Notes under the pieces: generated by a model
Database searches by the model: none
What the model was told of the DNA's origin: nothing
What the model saw: only the letters and a program-made list of their open reading frames with translations
Assembly (NCBI GenBank): GCA_024644125.1
Contig: JAHELQ010000412.1
Span: 1-5,161 of the forward strand
DNA length: 5,161 nt
Direction: 5' to 3'
Source of the DNA: Candidatus Aminicenantota bacterium
GTDB lineage: Bacteria > Acidobacteriota > Aminicenantia > UBA2199
Program-made: the position numbers and the translations under genes
Shown: in pieces, positions 1-5,161 of the stretch
Position numbering within the stretch: the first letter of the stretch is position 1
How the letters are laid out: each line of letters opens with the position of its first letter

Positions 1-75
1 ATTTTTTTCCGCGATAAATTCTTGTTTGGGCTTTGAGTTTACGATAAACCAAGCATCGCTGTTCGTTTCCTTCAT
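1..75 (-). CDS. NusG/RfaH-family transcription antitermination factor, N-terminal fragment (cut by window edge)
   Basis: Only the first 25 codons are present; the frame is open to the left edge. Read on the minus strand from the ATG at 75-73, residues 8-19 are AWFIVNSKPKQE, followed by FIAEKN. An aromatic-rich first beta strand and then K-P-[KR]-Q-E is the typical opening of the NGN domain, especially in specialised NusG paralogues (RfaH, UpxY and relatives) rather than housekeeping NusG. The family binds the RNA polymerase clamp and reduces pausing and termination; specialised members commonly serve long surface-polysaccharide operons. That role is inference here, because the C-terminal KOW domain and the following genes lie outside the window. 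No Shine-Dalgarno sequence is suitably placed: the nearest AGGAG is 21 bases upstream. An in-frame TAA four codons upstream limits alternative starts to a TTG at 81-79. Family assignment is fairly firm; the subfamily is less certain. Confidence 0.72.
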   Translation of the reverse strand, partial: MKETNSDAWFIVNSKPKQEFIAEKN

Positions 76-81
76 GACCAA

Positions 82-110
82 ATTTTAAATGAATTACTCC
101 TAAATGTCAA
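82..110 (-). promoter_or_regulatory. Sigma70-type promoter of the NusG-like gene
   Basis: On the minus strand a perfect -35 box TTGACA (110-105) is followed after exactly 17 bases by TAAAAT (87-82), which matches the -10 consensus at five of six positions. Six bases separate the -10 box from the ATG, so the expected transcription start coincides with the A of the start codon and the mRNA would be leaderless. The AGGAG at 101-97 lies inside the promoter spacer and would not be transcribed from here. Confidence 0.65.
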
Positions 111-199
111 TTGGCATAGGTGGCTGACTCGCGAACGCACATGGCCGCGCTGCTAACTATTTGCCTATGTATTGCTATAAAAATGTCGAATGACTGTGA

Positions 200-205
200 A
201 TTATA
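200..205 (-). promoter_or_regulatory. Possible second -10 element upstream of the NusG-like gene
   Basis: A perfect TATAAT lies on the minus strand. The hexamer 17 bases upstream is AGGTGC, which does not resemble a -35 box, and there is no TG extension. It could act only with an activator or alternative sigma contacts, or it may be chance in AT-rich DNA. If active, it would give the NusG-like gene a leader of about 120 bases containing the AGGAG at 101-97, still too far from the ATG to be a normal ribosome binding site. Confidence 0.2.
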
Positions 206-230
206 CTAACCAATCCGTTACCGCACCTCC

Positions 231-255
231 GGGGACGGATTTTTTGACCGTCCCC
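231..255. repeat. GC-rich inverted repeat downstream of the peptidase gene (REP-like or terminator-like hairpin)
   Basis: GGGGACGG (231-238) and CCGTCCCC (248-255) form a perfect 8-bp stem around a 9-base loop that is T-rich on the plus strand and A-rich on the minus strand. It begins 39 bases past the stop codon of the peptidase gene. Neither strand has a U-tract directly after the stem, so it is not a classical intrinsic terminator. Stems of the GGGGACNG/CNGTCCCC type are common as dispersed extragenic palindromes in bacterial genomes. Whether this one is repeated elsewhere cannot be seen from one window. The remaining sequence between 76 and 294 shows only the promoter elements listed and no further gene. 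Confidence 0.5.
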
Positions 256-294
256 TTTCCGAATGTATATTCTACAAATTTTAACACAACTATT

Positions 295-1995
295 CTAAAT
301 TTCTTTTTCAATGGCATAAATTGGTTTAATGTCGATCGGTACGTTTTTCAGGTCTTCGAGGGCTTTTTGCACAGCCGGGGAAACGCTTCTATACTTTTCG
401 ACGAAAGCTTTTGCCTGCTCGAAATCACCGAGCGCTTCGATCATCAACACATCATGAGACAACGCTTCGACAGCGGCGTGAATTTTTTCCCTGTTAACGG
501 AGAATCGGCTGGTTTCCTCATTGTAGTTGAATCCGCCTTTTTCCATAATGTAATTTAATTGAATGAGGTTTGCCCCGCCGTGAGCGGAATTGGTACCGAA
601 CCTGATGCTACGGAAAATGCCGCCTAGATGGCTGACGTGCATTTTGTCTTTCAATTCTTTGGGGAAAAATCCCTTGTCGATCATCAATCCGAGATTCCAG
701 AGCCCCAGTATGTCTGCTTTAGTCTCTTCGATAACAGAATAAAGGTTCTGCAATTCCTGATTGACTGTCGTTTTGACGCCATTCTTTTCGATAATGCCGG
801 GTCCGAGACCATGGGCCATTTCGTGCATCAGTACATGATTGTAATAGGAGTCGAATGAAATAAAAGGCAAGTCTGATTCTGCCAGGATCGTATTGACAAT
901 GGGGATCCAGCATTTGTCAAATTTTGCCCGGGCGACGTTTTTGAGCATGACTTTCTTGCTGCCTTTGGCCTCTCTGACCCGTTCGTCATTGGGAAGATTG
1001 AAGGCCGTGGTCTGAACTCCGGCTTTGGTGTCGCCAGCCGCGAACACTTCATTCGCCACGACAACCGGGGAACTGGCGCCTCTGCTGAAATTCCTGTATT
1101 TGTCGTCGTAAGGTAGATTTTTTTCCATCTCGTCAAGGTAACCCGCCAGGGCGCTCAACTTGGCGCTCTCCTCTTTGTCCACCAATGTGATGAAACATTC
1201 GAACGAGGCTTTGTATCCGAACAATGCGTCTTCGTAGACCTCATAGGGGCCGATGACGATTTCGATGTTGTGATCCTTCAAGTCCACCCAATCCATGTCG
1301 CTCTGAAAGTAATCGTTGTTCAGCAGCGCTTCGGCGCGGGAATTGAGGTATGTCTTCAACGAGGGATTGTCGATTGATTCAGCCGCCTGTTTCAGTAAAT
1401 CGGCAGCCGGTTTCAGGTAGTCGGCATAGGCTTCGGAATATGGGATGGCAGAGAGTTTCCCGTCTTTGCGGATGATTGTCGTGAAATTTGACATGAACGC
1501 TAGTTTGTCTTCAGGGTGTTCGGTAATCCACTTGTCGAATTCCTCTTTCGAAAGATCCTCAGGATAGAAGTTGGCTCCACTGGGCTTCGCCTCTGACTGG
1601 TTGATGAAGGGGATATCCGCGTTTAACCGGTCAAAAGGTCCGAAATTGACTTTGAAGTATTCATAGAGAATTTTGTCCTCCGCCTTGTTTCCGCTCAGAA
1701 GTTCCCGCTCCATCGCTTCATTTTTCTTGTAAACCTGCCGGAGGAAAATTTTGTCCATATATCCGGCAGCTTTGACCAATAACCTGAGAGCCTTTTTCTC
1801 GTTGTCGCTCAGTTGGGAATCGTCGCATGCAATTTCCACCGGCGCAAGACGATCACTTTGCTTTTTTACATCATCGATGTTTGTAAAATCAGTGATAACA
1901 GTTTTGATTTCTGTCATGGTAGTCTCTCCCTTTTTTCCACATGACACAAAGAAAAAGAGGACGATAATAAATAAACAAATAGCTTTGGTTTTCAT
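295..1995 (-). CDS. Predicted lipoprotein with M49 (dipeptidyl-peptidase III-like) zinc peptidase domain
   Basis: This 566-residue protein starts with a lipoprotein signal peptide: K2 and K4, a hydrophobic run over residues 6-17, and a lipobox ending V-S-C19. Phenylalanine at -3 is slightly unusual. Residue 20 is Gly, not Asp, so in a Gram-negative cell outer-membrane sorting is expected. The C-terminal half carries a metallopeptidase site: HEMAH (391-395) for two zinc ligands and the catalytic Glu, and EETKAD (423-428), matching the EExxA[DE] motif that supplies the third ligand in family M49. The block IVIGPYEVYEDALFGYKASF (246-265) and the region FGTNSAHGG (466-474) resemble the M49-like domain found at the C-terminus of plant Nudix hydrolase 3. 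No Nudix domain is present here. Classical DPP III has HEXXGH; this protein has the shorter HEXXH. Family members remove dipeptides from peptide N-termini, but substrate and activity are unknown here. The start is supported by AGGGAG five bases upstream and by the signal peptide. Confidence 0.82.
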   Translation of the reverse strand: MKTKAICLFIIVLFFFVSCGKKGETTMTEIKTVITDFTNIDDVKKQSDRLAPVEIACDDSQLSDNEKKALRLLVKAAGYMDKIFLRQVYKKNEAMERELLSGNKAEDKILYEYFKVNFGPFDRLNADIPFINQSEAKPSGANFYPEDLSKEEFDKWITEHPEDKLAFMSNFTTIIRKDGKLSAIPYSEAYADYLKPAADLLKQAAESIDNPSLKTYLNSRAEALLNNDYFQSDMDWVDLKDHNIEIVIGPYEVYEDALFGYKASFECFITLVDKEESAKLSALAGYLDEMEKNLPYDDKYRNFSRGASSPVVVANEVFAAGDTKAGVQTTAFNLPNDERVREAKGSKKVMLKNVARAKFDKCWIPIVNTILAESDLPFISFDSYYNHVLMHEMAHGLGPGIIEKNGVKTTVNQELQNLYSVIEETKADILGLWNLGLMIDKGFFPKELKDKMHVSHLGGIFRSIRFGTNSAHGGANLIQLNYIMEKGGFNYNEETSRFSVNREKIHAAVEALSHDVLMIEALGDFEQAKAFVEKYRSVSPAVQKALEDLKNVPIDIKPIYAIEKEI

Positions 1996-2000
1996 GTCAA

Positions 2001-2006
2001 CTCCCT
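2001..2006 (-). promoter_or_regulatory. Ribosome binding site of the M49-like lipoprotein gene
   Basis: AGGGAG lies five bases before the ATG at 1995. It fixes the start directly ahead of the signal peptide, and no better upstream start is available in the short gap to htpG. Confidence 0.7.
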
Positions 2007-2052
2007 AAAATGTAAAAATTTATTAATCTCTTTAACATTTAACAAATAATTC

Positions 2053-2081
2053 AGTTTAAAGCAAAACTATGCTGTTGTCAA
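2053..2081 (-). promoter_or_regulatory. Sigma70-type promoter of the M49-like lipoprotein gene
   Basis: A perfect TTGACA (2081-2076) and TAAACT (2058-2053, four of six consensus positions) are separated by 17 bases on the minus strand. The -35 box starts only three bases after the htpG stop codon. The predicted transcript would have a 5' leader of about 50 AT-rich bases before the ATG. No terminator hairpin was found between htpG and this promoter, so the gene may also receive read-through transcription from htpG. Confidence 0.55.
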
Positions 2082-2084
2082 TCG

Positions 2085-3953
2085 CTATTTTTGAGTGGCC
2101 GCCTCATACATGATATCCTGGGTACGGAGGATGATGTGTTCGATGTCGTCGAGGATTCCCTCTCTTAGAATCATGTTGTCCAACAGCAAGAGCGCCAGGG
2201 TTTTTAACCGGTTCGAATCGGGCTTCCCTTTGTGAATGGAGATCATTTCGCGTATCAACCGGTTTTGCGGATTGATCTCCAGTATTTTTTTGGAGATATC
2301 CGGTTTCGCTTTGTCCCCTTTCATCATCCGTCCCATCCGTTCGTAGGCGATGTTCGATGAGTCCACGAGCATGCATGGGCTATCCACCAATCTCTCTGAG
2401 ATTTTGATTTCCCCGATTCTATCGGCGTATACTGTCTTCAAGTATCCGGCGAAGTTTTCCGCCTCCTTGATTTCCTCTTGTTCCTTATCGTGCTCATCGA
2501 TTTTGATGTCCGCGCTTTCCGCTGAGCGGAAAATCTTGCCTTTGTATTGACGTAGGTTTTCCAATGTCCAGATCTCCATCTGGTCGGTCAGGTAAAGAAC
2601 TTCGAGGTCTTTTTTCTTGAAAGCTTCCAGCGCCGGCTTTTTTTCAATCGAATCACAGTCGTTGCCGAAGATGTAGTAGATCTCGATCTGATCCTCTTTC
2701 ATTCGTCCCACGTAACTGTCGAGGTCGGTATATTCATTTTTGGGGCTGTGGGAAGAGTAAAAAAGAAGAAGGGCCGATAGTTTTTCCTGGAACTCGTATT
2801 CGTTGGGCACTCCCTCTTTGAAATTAGGATGGAAGTTTTTCCAGATTTTCAGGTAAGTCTCCCGCTCTTTTTCTTTGAGATGGGTAAAGTGGTCCAGTAC
2901 TTTTTTTAATACAAATTTGCGGATTTTCTGAATTTGTTGGTCGTTTTGAATGGTTTCGCGGGAGATGTTGAGAGGAATGTCTTCTGAATCGACGACTCCT
3001 TTGATAAATCTGAAATAGAGCGGCAGGAGCTCCGGGCAGGCCTTTTGAATCAACACTTTTTTGGAATAGAGATCGACGCCGGGATCCTGGCGGATATATC
3101 CATAGATTTCGGAGTTACTCTTTGGCACGTAGAGGATTGAATTGAATTGGACGGGTGCGTCGGAAGAGAGGTGCAGGTGGGTTTCGGGGTCGTCTTTGGC
3201 GTTCTGGAAAAAACGGTAGAATTCGTTATAATCTTCCTCTTTGAGGGATGATTTGGGCTGGGTCCAGATGGCCTCCTTACTCTCTATCTCTTCGTTGTCC
3301 AGGTACAACGGGAACGGAACGAAACGGGAATGCTGCTTGATCACGCTTTTGATGCGCCATGATTCGAGAAACTCCTTCGCTTCCTCTTTCAATAATAATT
3401 CAATGCGAGTTCCGCGATGATCTTTTTTTGTCTCTTCGATAGTATAGCTATTATCGCCTTTTGATTGCCACAAATAAGCTTTGCTTCCTTTCACGTAGTA
3501 TTTGGTTATGATTTTTATCTCTTCCGCCACCATAAAGCTTGAATAGAAGCCCACACCGAACTGCCCGATGAGATCCATCTTATCGTTGCCGGTCGATGAC
3601 TCGGTTATTTTCTTGACAAAATCCAATGTGCCGGAATGGGCGATGGTCCCGATATTTTCGACGAGATCTTCTTTGGTCATACCGATACCGCTGTCTTCAA
3701 TCACCACCATTTTGTTGTCTTTGTCAATTGAGATATCCACGCGGAGGTCCAGCTCTTTTTCATCGACCTCGGGATTTGTCAGGGTCTGGATGTGAACTTT
3801 GTTCAGCGCATCCACTGAGTTGGAAATCAATTCTCTCAAGAATACCTCTTTGTGCTGATAAAGGGAATAAACCAGGATTTCCAATAATTTTTGAACTTCC
3901 GACTGGAATTCAAACTTTTCCGTTTTTGTTTCCTTTACTTTTTTTTCAGCCAT
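2085..3953 (-). CDS. htpG: Molecular chaperone HtpG (bacterial Hsp90)
   Basis: HtpG is the cytosolic homodimeric Hsp90 chaperone, which remodels client proteins through an ATP-driven clamp cycle, often together with DnaK. The protein has 622 residues, against 624 in E. coli. The N-terminal GHKL ATPase domain (about 14-225) is complete: FLRELISNSVDAL (38-50) with catalytic E41 and Mg-binding N45, DSGIGM (87-92) with nucleotide-contacting D87, the lid segment GTIAHSGT (102-109), and GQFGVGFYS (130-138). The middle domain (about 230-500) has the SRETIQ motif with R332, equivalent to the gamma-phosphate-contacting arginine. The C-terminal part (about 510-622) forms the dimerisation domain; there is no MEEVD tail, as expected in bacteria. 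A strong AAGGAGG four bases before the ATG and a dedicated promoter upstream suggest high independent expression. No CIRCE operator was seen near the promoter. Nothing looks truncated. Confidence 0.97.
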   Translation of the reverse strand: MAEKKVKETKTEKFEFQSEVQKLLEILVYSLYQHKEVFLRELISNSVDALNKVHIQTLTNPEVDEKELDLRVDISIDKDNKMVVIEDSGIGMTKEDLVENIGTIAHSGTLDFVKKITESSTGNDKMDLIGQFGVGFYSSFMVAEEIKIITKYYVKGSKAYLWQSKGDNSYTIEETKKDHRGTRIELLLKEEAKEFLESWRIKSVIKQHSRFVPFPLYLDNEEIESKEAIWTQPKSSLKEEDYNEFYRFFQNAKDDPETHLHLSSDAPVQFNSILYVPKSNSEIYGYIRQDPGVDLYSKKVLIQKACPELLPLYFRFIKGVVDSEDIPLNISRETIQNDQQIQKIRKFVLKKVLDHFTHLKEKERETYLKIWKNFHPNFKEGVPNEYEFQEKLSALLLFYSSHSPKNEYTDLDSYVGRMKEDQIEIYYIFGNDCDSIEKKPALEAFKKKDLEVLYLTDQMEIWTLENLRQYKGKIFRSAESADIKIDEHDKEQEEIKEAENFAGYLKTVYADRIGEIKISERLVDSPCMLVDSSNIAYERMGRMMKGDKAKPDISKKILEINPQNRLIREMISIHKGKPDSNRLKTLALLLLDNMILREGILDDIEHIILRTQDIMYEAATQK

Positions 3954-3957
3954 TTTT

Positions 3958-3964
3958 CCTCCTT
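3958..3964 (-). promoter_or_regulatory. Strong ribosome binding site of htpG
   Basis: AAGGAGG, a full match to the anti-Shine-Dalgarno core, lies four bases before the htpG ATG. It is the strongest ribosome binding site in the window. Confidence 0.8.
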
Positions 3965-4007
3965 GAGCTCAACGATGTTAAATTTGTTGGATTTATTTTA
4001 GTGGATT

Positions 4008-4036
4008 ATTATAACACCTGAAAAAATAAATGGCAA
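4008..4036 (-). promoter_or_regulatory. Sigma70-type promoter of htpG
   Basis: On the minus strand TTGCCA (4036-4031, four of six) and a perfect TATAAT (4013-4008) are separated by 17 bases. The expected start near 4001 gives a leader of roughly 48 bases before the ATG. The spacing and sequence fit the vegetative sigma factor rather than a heat-shock sigma32-type promoter. A short palindrome, ATTC-TT-GAAT (4039-4048), lies just upstream of the -35 box and could be part of a binding site, though short AT-rich palindromes are common by chance. Confidence 0.7.
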
Positions 4037-4053
4037 TAATTCTTGAATACTAT

Positions 4054-4121
4054 TAAGAGTGGGGGCGGATAGTGAAATCCGCCCCAATCTTCCCCAGGAG
4101 GGGTGCATAGTAGTACTCTTA
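4054..4121. other. 68-bp structured element overlapping the mtnA stop codon (nested inverted repeats)
   Basis: TAAGAGT (4054-4060) and ACTCTTA (4115-4121) form a perfect 7-bp inverted repeat. It encloses two further hairpins: the 9-bp stem at 4062-4085, and a small CCCC-AGGA-GGGG stem at 4092-4103. The outer right arm includes the TAA stop codon of mtnA (4121-4119). The mtnA transcript could therefore end in a three-way-junction fold. Possible roles are a 3'-end stability element, a terminator without a U-tract, or the remains of a small non-coding insertion. No flanking target duplication was seen. The inverted repeats are direct observation; the fold and its role are inference. Confidence 0.45.
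4062..4085 (-). terminator. Possible transcription terminator hairpin downstream of mtnA
   Basis: GGGGCGGAT and ATCCGCCCC form a perfect 9-bp, GC-rich stem with a 6-base loop, about 33 bases past the mtnA stop codon and upstream of the htpG promoter. The position suits an end to the mtnA transcript. The bases directly after the stem on the minus strand are CACTCTTAATAG rather than a U-run, so intrinsic termination would be inefficient. The stem may instead block 3' exonucleases, or it may belong to the same palindrome type as the hairpin at 231-255. Confidence 0.4.
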
Positions 4122-5141
4122 CGAATTGAAGATCCTGGCAATACCGGTCTTGAAATCCGGGTAGACTACTCCGGCTTCGGTAATGATGGCGGTGATCAAA
4201 TGATTGGGGGTGACATCGAACGCCGGGTTAAAGACTTCTGTCTCTTCTCTGGCAATTCTTTGTTCCCGGAAAAAAATGACCTCCTCCTTTGCCCGTTCCT
4301 CGATCGGGATTTGAACTCCGGATTCGAGAGTTATGTCGATCGTAGATTTGGGAGCGGCGACATAGAAGGGGATATTGTGATATTTGGCAAGTATCGCCAC
4401 GGAATAAGTACCGATTTTATTTGCGGCATCGCCATTGGCGGCGATCCTATCCGCTCCTACGATAACTGCGTCGATTTTCCCTTTACTCATAAAATAACCG
4501 GCCATATTGTCGGTGATAAGTGTGACCGGGATGTTATCCTGCTGCAATTCCCATACGGTCAGGCGGGCTCCCTGCAAATAGGGTCGGGTTTCATCCGCGA
4601 TGACGGAAATTTTCTTTCCGTTTTCCACCGCTCCCCGGACAACACCTAGAGCTGTACCGTAACCGGCGGTGGCCAATGCGCCGGCATTGCAGTGAGTGAG
4701 TACTGTTTGGCCGGATTTCAGTACCACATGCCCGTTCTCACCAATTTTTCTGTTGATTTCGACATCATCCCGGTCAATTTGTTGCGCTTCTTCAATCATT
4801 TTGGCCCGCAAAACCTGATAATCGTCTTTGTACTGCTGGAATAATTTATCCATCCGATCCAGGGCCCAAAACAAGTTTACCGCTGTCGGGCGCGTTTCAG
4901 CGATGGTTTTGTGGATGACCGGATATTCCTTCAGGTAGTCTTCGCCGGCATTTACAATTCCCAACGCCATGCCCATCGCTGCGGCAACGCCGATAGCCGG
5001 TGCTCCACGAATCACCATGTCCTTGATGCTGGCCGCCACTTCTCGGTAGTTGGAATGTTCTATCATCACTTCTTCCACCGGCAGTAGGCGTTGGTCCAGC
5101 ATGTACACTTTGTCGTTTTTCCATTCTATAACCGGATACAT
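4119..5141 (-). CDS. mtnA: S-methyl-5-thioribose-1-phosphate isomerase MtnA
   Basis: MtnA converts 5-methylthioribose-1-phosphate to 5-methylthioribulose-1-phosphate in the cytosolic methionine salvage pathway, which recycles the methylthioadenosine left from polyamine and other S-adenosylmethionine-using reactions. At 340 residues the length is typical. The conserved blocks appear in order: RGAPAIG (45-51), THCNAGALATAGYGTALGVV (149-168) with catalytic C151, DETRPYLQGARLT (183-195), and VGADRIAANGDAANKIGT (228-245) with catalytic D231, followed by VAAPKSTID (261-269). This set separates MtnA from the related eIF2B-alpha regulatory subunits, which lack the catalytic pair. Some MtnA homologues also act on other pentose phosphates, such as 5-deoxyribose-1-phosphate, so exact specificity is inferred. 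No other salvage gene (mtnK, mtnN, mtnB) is visible. AAGGAG six bases before the ATG supports the start; the promoter lies outside the window. Confidence 0.95.
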   Translation of the reverse strand: MYPVIEWKNDKVYMLDQRLLPVEEVMIEHSNYREVAASIKDMVIRGAPAIGVAAAMGMALGIVNAGEDYLKEYPVIHKTIAETRPTAVNLFWALDRMDKLFQQYKDDYQVLRAKMIEEAQQIDRDDVEINRKIGENGHVVLKSGQTVLTHCNAGALATAGYGTALGVVRGAVENGKKISVIADETRPYLQGARLTVWELQQDNIPVTLITDNMAGYFMSKGKIDAVIVGADRIAANGDAANKIGTYSVAILAKYHNIPFYVAAPKSTIDITLESGVQIPIEERAKEEVIFFREQRIAREETEVFNPAFDVTPNHLITAIITEAGVVYPDFKTGIARIFNS

Positions 5142-5147
5142 ATTGAA

Positions 5148-5153
5148 CTCCTT
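5148..5153 (-). promoter_or_regulatory. Ribosome binding site of mtnA
   Basis: AAGGAG lies six bases before the ATG at 5141, an optimal spacing that confirms the chosen start. Only eight more bases of upstream sequence are present, so the promoter or a co-transcribed upstream gene cannot be judged. Confidence 0.75.
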
Positions 5154-5161
5154 ATCTGAAA

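Noticed and set aside
97..101. AGGAG as ribosome binding site of the NusG-like gene
   Set aside because: It is 21 bases from the ATG and 15 from the only alternative in-frame start (TTG at 81-79), both too far, and it falls inside the promoter spacer.
111..170. Possible integron attC-like or small-RNA structure (CATAGG at 115-120 with CCTATG at 164-169, GTTAGC on the minus strand)
   Set aside because: The outer stem is only six bases, and no pair of attC core sites (RYYYAAC/GTTRRRY) is present. No promoter-terminator pair supports a small RNA.
216..224. Minus-strand GCGGTAACG resembling part of the RfaH-recruiting ops element (GGCGGTAGCGTG)
   Set aside because: Only the core nine bases are similar, with one mismatch. 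It lies upstream of the predicted promoter, and the rest of the ops/JUMPStart consensus is absent. Chance similarity is likely.
190..558. Plus-strand open frame of 122 codons
   Set aside because: Most of it lies antisense to the end of the M49-like lipoprotein gene, it has no ribosome binding site, and its translation resembles no family I recognise.
3626..4021. Plus-strand open frame of 131 codons over the htpG start and promoter
   Set aside because: It runs antisense to the conserved HtpG ATPase domain and through the htpG promoter, and its translation is of low-complexity, unlike a real protein.
4059..4649. Plus-strand open frame of 196 codons antisense to mtnA
   Set aside because: It lies opposite well-conserved MtnA motifs, so the open frame is explained by the codon structure of mtnA. 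No start signal or recognisable domain.

Overview
The window is a stretch of bacterial chromosome with four genes, all on the minus strand. From right to left, which is the direction of transcription, they are: mtnA (methylthioribose-1-phosphate isomerase, complete), htpG (Hsp90 chaperone, complete), a large predicted lipoprotein with an M49 / dipeptidyl-peptidase-III-like zinc peptidase domain (complete), and the first 25 codons of a NusG/RfaH-type transcription factor that runs off the left edge. A bacterium is clear from HtpG, the lipobox signal peptide and the sigma70-type promoters. A Gram-negative cell envelope is likely but not proven. I cannot name the phylum; GC content looks moderate and the M49-like protein suggests an environmental lineage rather than a model organism.

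The genes do not look like one operon. Each gap between genes carries its own promoter-like sequence with a 17-base spacer: TTGCCA/TATAAT before htpG, TTGACA/TAAACT before the peptidase gene, and TTGACA/TAAAAT before the NusG-like gene. The mtnA-htpG gap also holds a strong GC-rich hairpin inside a larger inverted repeat that takes in the mtnA stop codon. The peptidase-NusG gap holds a second GC-rich hairpin of similar sequence. Neither hairpin has a clear U-tract. No terminator is visible between htpG and the peptidase gene, so read-through there is possible.

Functionally the window combines housekeeping (methionine salvage, protein folding) with an envelope-associated peptidase of unknown substrate and the start of a specialised antitermination factor. 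In other bacteria such factors often head surface-polysaccharide operons, so the sequence left of this window may be such a locus. The most interesting points are the apparently leaderless start of the NusG-like gene, the contracted HEXXH zinc motif in the M49-like lipoprotein, and the paired hairpins between genes. No mobile element, CRISPR array, tRNA or rRNA was recognised, and I see no clear sign of a new multi-gene system within these 5.2 kb.
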